DNA of 7,459 nt from Saprospiraceae bacterium (GTDB taxonomy: Bacteria; Bacteroidota; Bacteroidia; Chitinophagales; Saprospiraceae): assembly GCA_014379065.1 (NCBI GenBank), contig JACMMM010000416.1:1-7459 (forward strand), given 5' to 3'. Made by a program: the position numbers and the translations under genes. Under the pieces are notes generated by a model. That model worked only from the letters and a program-made list of their open reading frames with translations, made no database searches and had not been told where the DNA came from. Each line of letters opens with the position of its first letter. Within the stretch, counting starts at the first letter, position 1. Shown here piece after piece: positions 6,708 through 7,459 of the stretch.

Positions 6708-7459
6708 ATGACTCATATCGAACTTTTCTCCCGAGAATTTGGCGCAGGCTCGCCTGTATTAATTTTACACGGGCTTTTTGGCTTCTCTGACAACTGGCAA
6801 ACCATCGCCAAAAGTTTGGCCACGGAGCATCTGGTTGTCACGCCCGATCTGCGAAACCATGGTCAGTCGCCGCATGTGCATACCCATTCCTACCCCGAAA
6901 TGGTGGAGGATTTGCGCGTCTTTATGGAAGAAAAATGGATGTTCCACGCTATAGTAGTCGGTCACAGTATGGGCGGTAAAGTAGCCATGCAACTCGCCCT
7001 CACACACCCCGATATGGTAGAAAAATTAGTCGTGGTGGATATGGAGCCTAGCCAAGCAGACGACAACCATTCCGACATTATTGATGCCCTGCTTGGTTTG
7101 GATTTGTCAAAAATGACCGCGCGAAGAGAAGCCGAAGCCTATCTCACCGAACGAATCCATGACTTTGGGACCAGACAGTTTTTGCTAAAAAACATCACCA
7201 GAGAAGACGATGGCAGCTTCACATGGAAAATGAACCTTCCCATACTTTGGAAGCATTATAACGATATTTTGTCCGCCGTAACAGGAGAGCCCTTTGAAAA
7301 ACCCACGCTTTTTGTGCGGGGCAGCCGTTCTGATTATGTGAAGGACAGCGAATGGGAAAAGACAAAACGCCTGTTCCCAAAGGCTGATCTGGTCACGATT
7401 GAAGGTGCTGGGCACTGGGTACACGCCGATAAACCGAAAGAATTACTGGAAGTTTTGCG
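6708..7459 (+). CDS. alpha/beta-fold hydrolase, YbfF/ABHD11-like esterase (3' partial)
   Basis: The frame opens at ATG 6708, 7 nt after the kinase stop, and runs off the right edge after 250 codons. Relatives are about 255-260 residues, so only the last few are missing. Landmarks are the oxyanion-hole motif LHGLFG at 20-25, PDLRNHGQSP at 47-56, nucleophile elbow GHSMGG with Ser87, VVVDMEP around Asp111, RGSRSDYV with Asp209, and catalytic His236 in GAGHWVHADKP. The acid of the triad could be Asp111 or Asp209: both sit in conserved motifs and I cannot decide from sequence. It has no signal peptide and is therefore cytoplasmic. Related enzymes are carboxylesterases or acyl-thioesterases on short to medium acyl substrates; the substrate here is unknown. 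The tight spacing implies co-transcription with the kinase from the promoter at 5204, though a functional link is not implied. Confidence 0.92.
   Translation, partial: MTHIELFSREFGAGSPVLILHGLFGFSDNWQTIAKSLATEHLVVTPDLRNHGQSPHVHTHSYPEMVEDLRVFMEEKWMFHAIVVGHSMGGKVAMQLALTHPDMVEKLVVVDMEPSQADDNHSDIIDALLGLDLSKMTARREAEAYLTERIHDFGTRQFLLKNITREDDGSFTWKMNLPILWKHYNDILSAVTGEPFEKPTLFVRGSRSDYVKDSEWEKTKRLFPKADLVTIEGAGHWVHADKPKELLEVL

Overview
The window looks like a chromosomal segment of a Bacteroidota bacterium, possibly from a Saprospiraceae- or Chitinophagia-like lineage (the rank below phylum is a guess). Three things point there: the large CRTAC1-type VCBS/FG-GAP surface protein with an ASPIC/UnbV domain, a Bacteroidota-style -7 promoter element (TAnnTTTG) just upstream of the histidine kinase, and the absence of clear Shine-Dalgarno sequences before the starts. 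Base composition is moderate and even. There are no rRNA or tRNA genes, no CRISPR array, and no transposase or phage genes.

Layout. Positions 1-3052 (+) hold the C-terminal ~1016 codons of the surface beta-propeller protein, whose N-terminus lies off the left edge. Converging on it with a 20-nt gap is a compact minus-strand gene set, read from right to left: xerD (4923-4015), a stand-alone EVE-domain protein (4011-3598) and an unrecognised small membrane protein (3594-3073). The two internal junctions have the same form, TGA-TCY-ATG, leaving only 3 nt between genes, so this is very probably one transcription unit. On the plus strand, a sensor histidine kinase (5234-6700) is followed after 7 nt by a YbfF/ABHD11-like alpha/beta hydrolase (6708 to the right edge, nearly complete).

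The 310-nt divergent spacer between xerD and the kinase holds the most unusual feature. It is a long imperfect inverted repeat (arms 4946-5016 and 5091-5154), each arm built from two copies of a ~33-nt unit, enclosing a 74-nt loop. Because 33 is divisible by 3 and the repeat is stop-free in the relevant frames, it artificially extends both flanking reading frames (a GHSLLDIGYS-type peptide). The true starts are internal: 4923 for xerD and 5234 for the kinase.

How the genes work together: XerD is housekeeping (chromosome dimer resolution). The EVE protein probably binds a modified base in nucleic acid. The kinase is a two-component sensor with no response regulator in view. The hydrolase is probably a small esterase co-transcribed with it. 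No strong case for a new multi-gene system can be made. The repeat element is the best candidate for something under-described.
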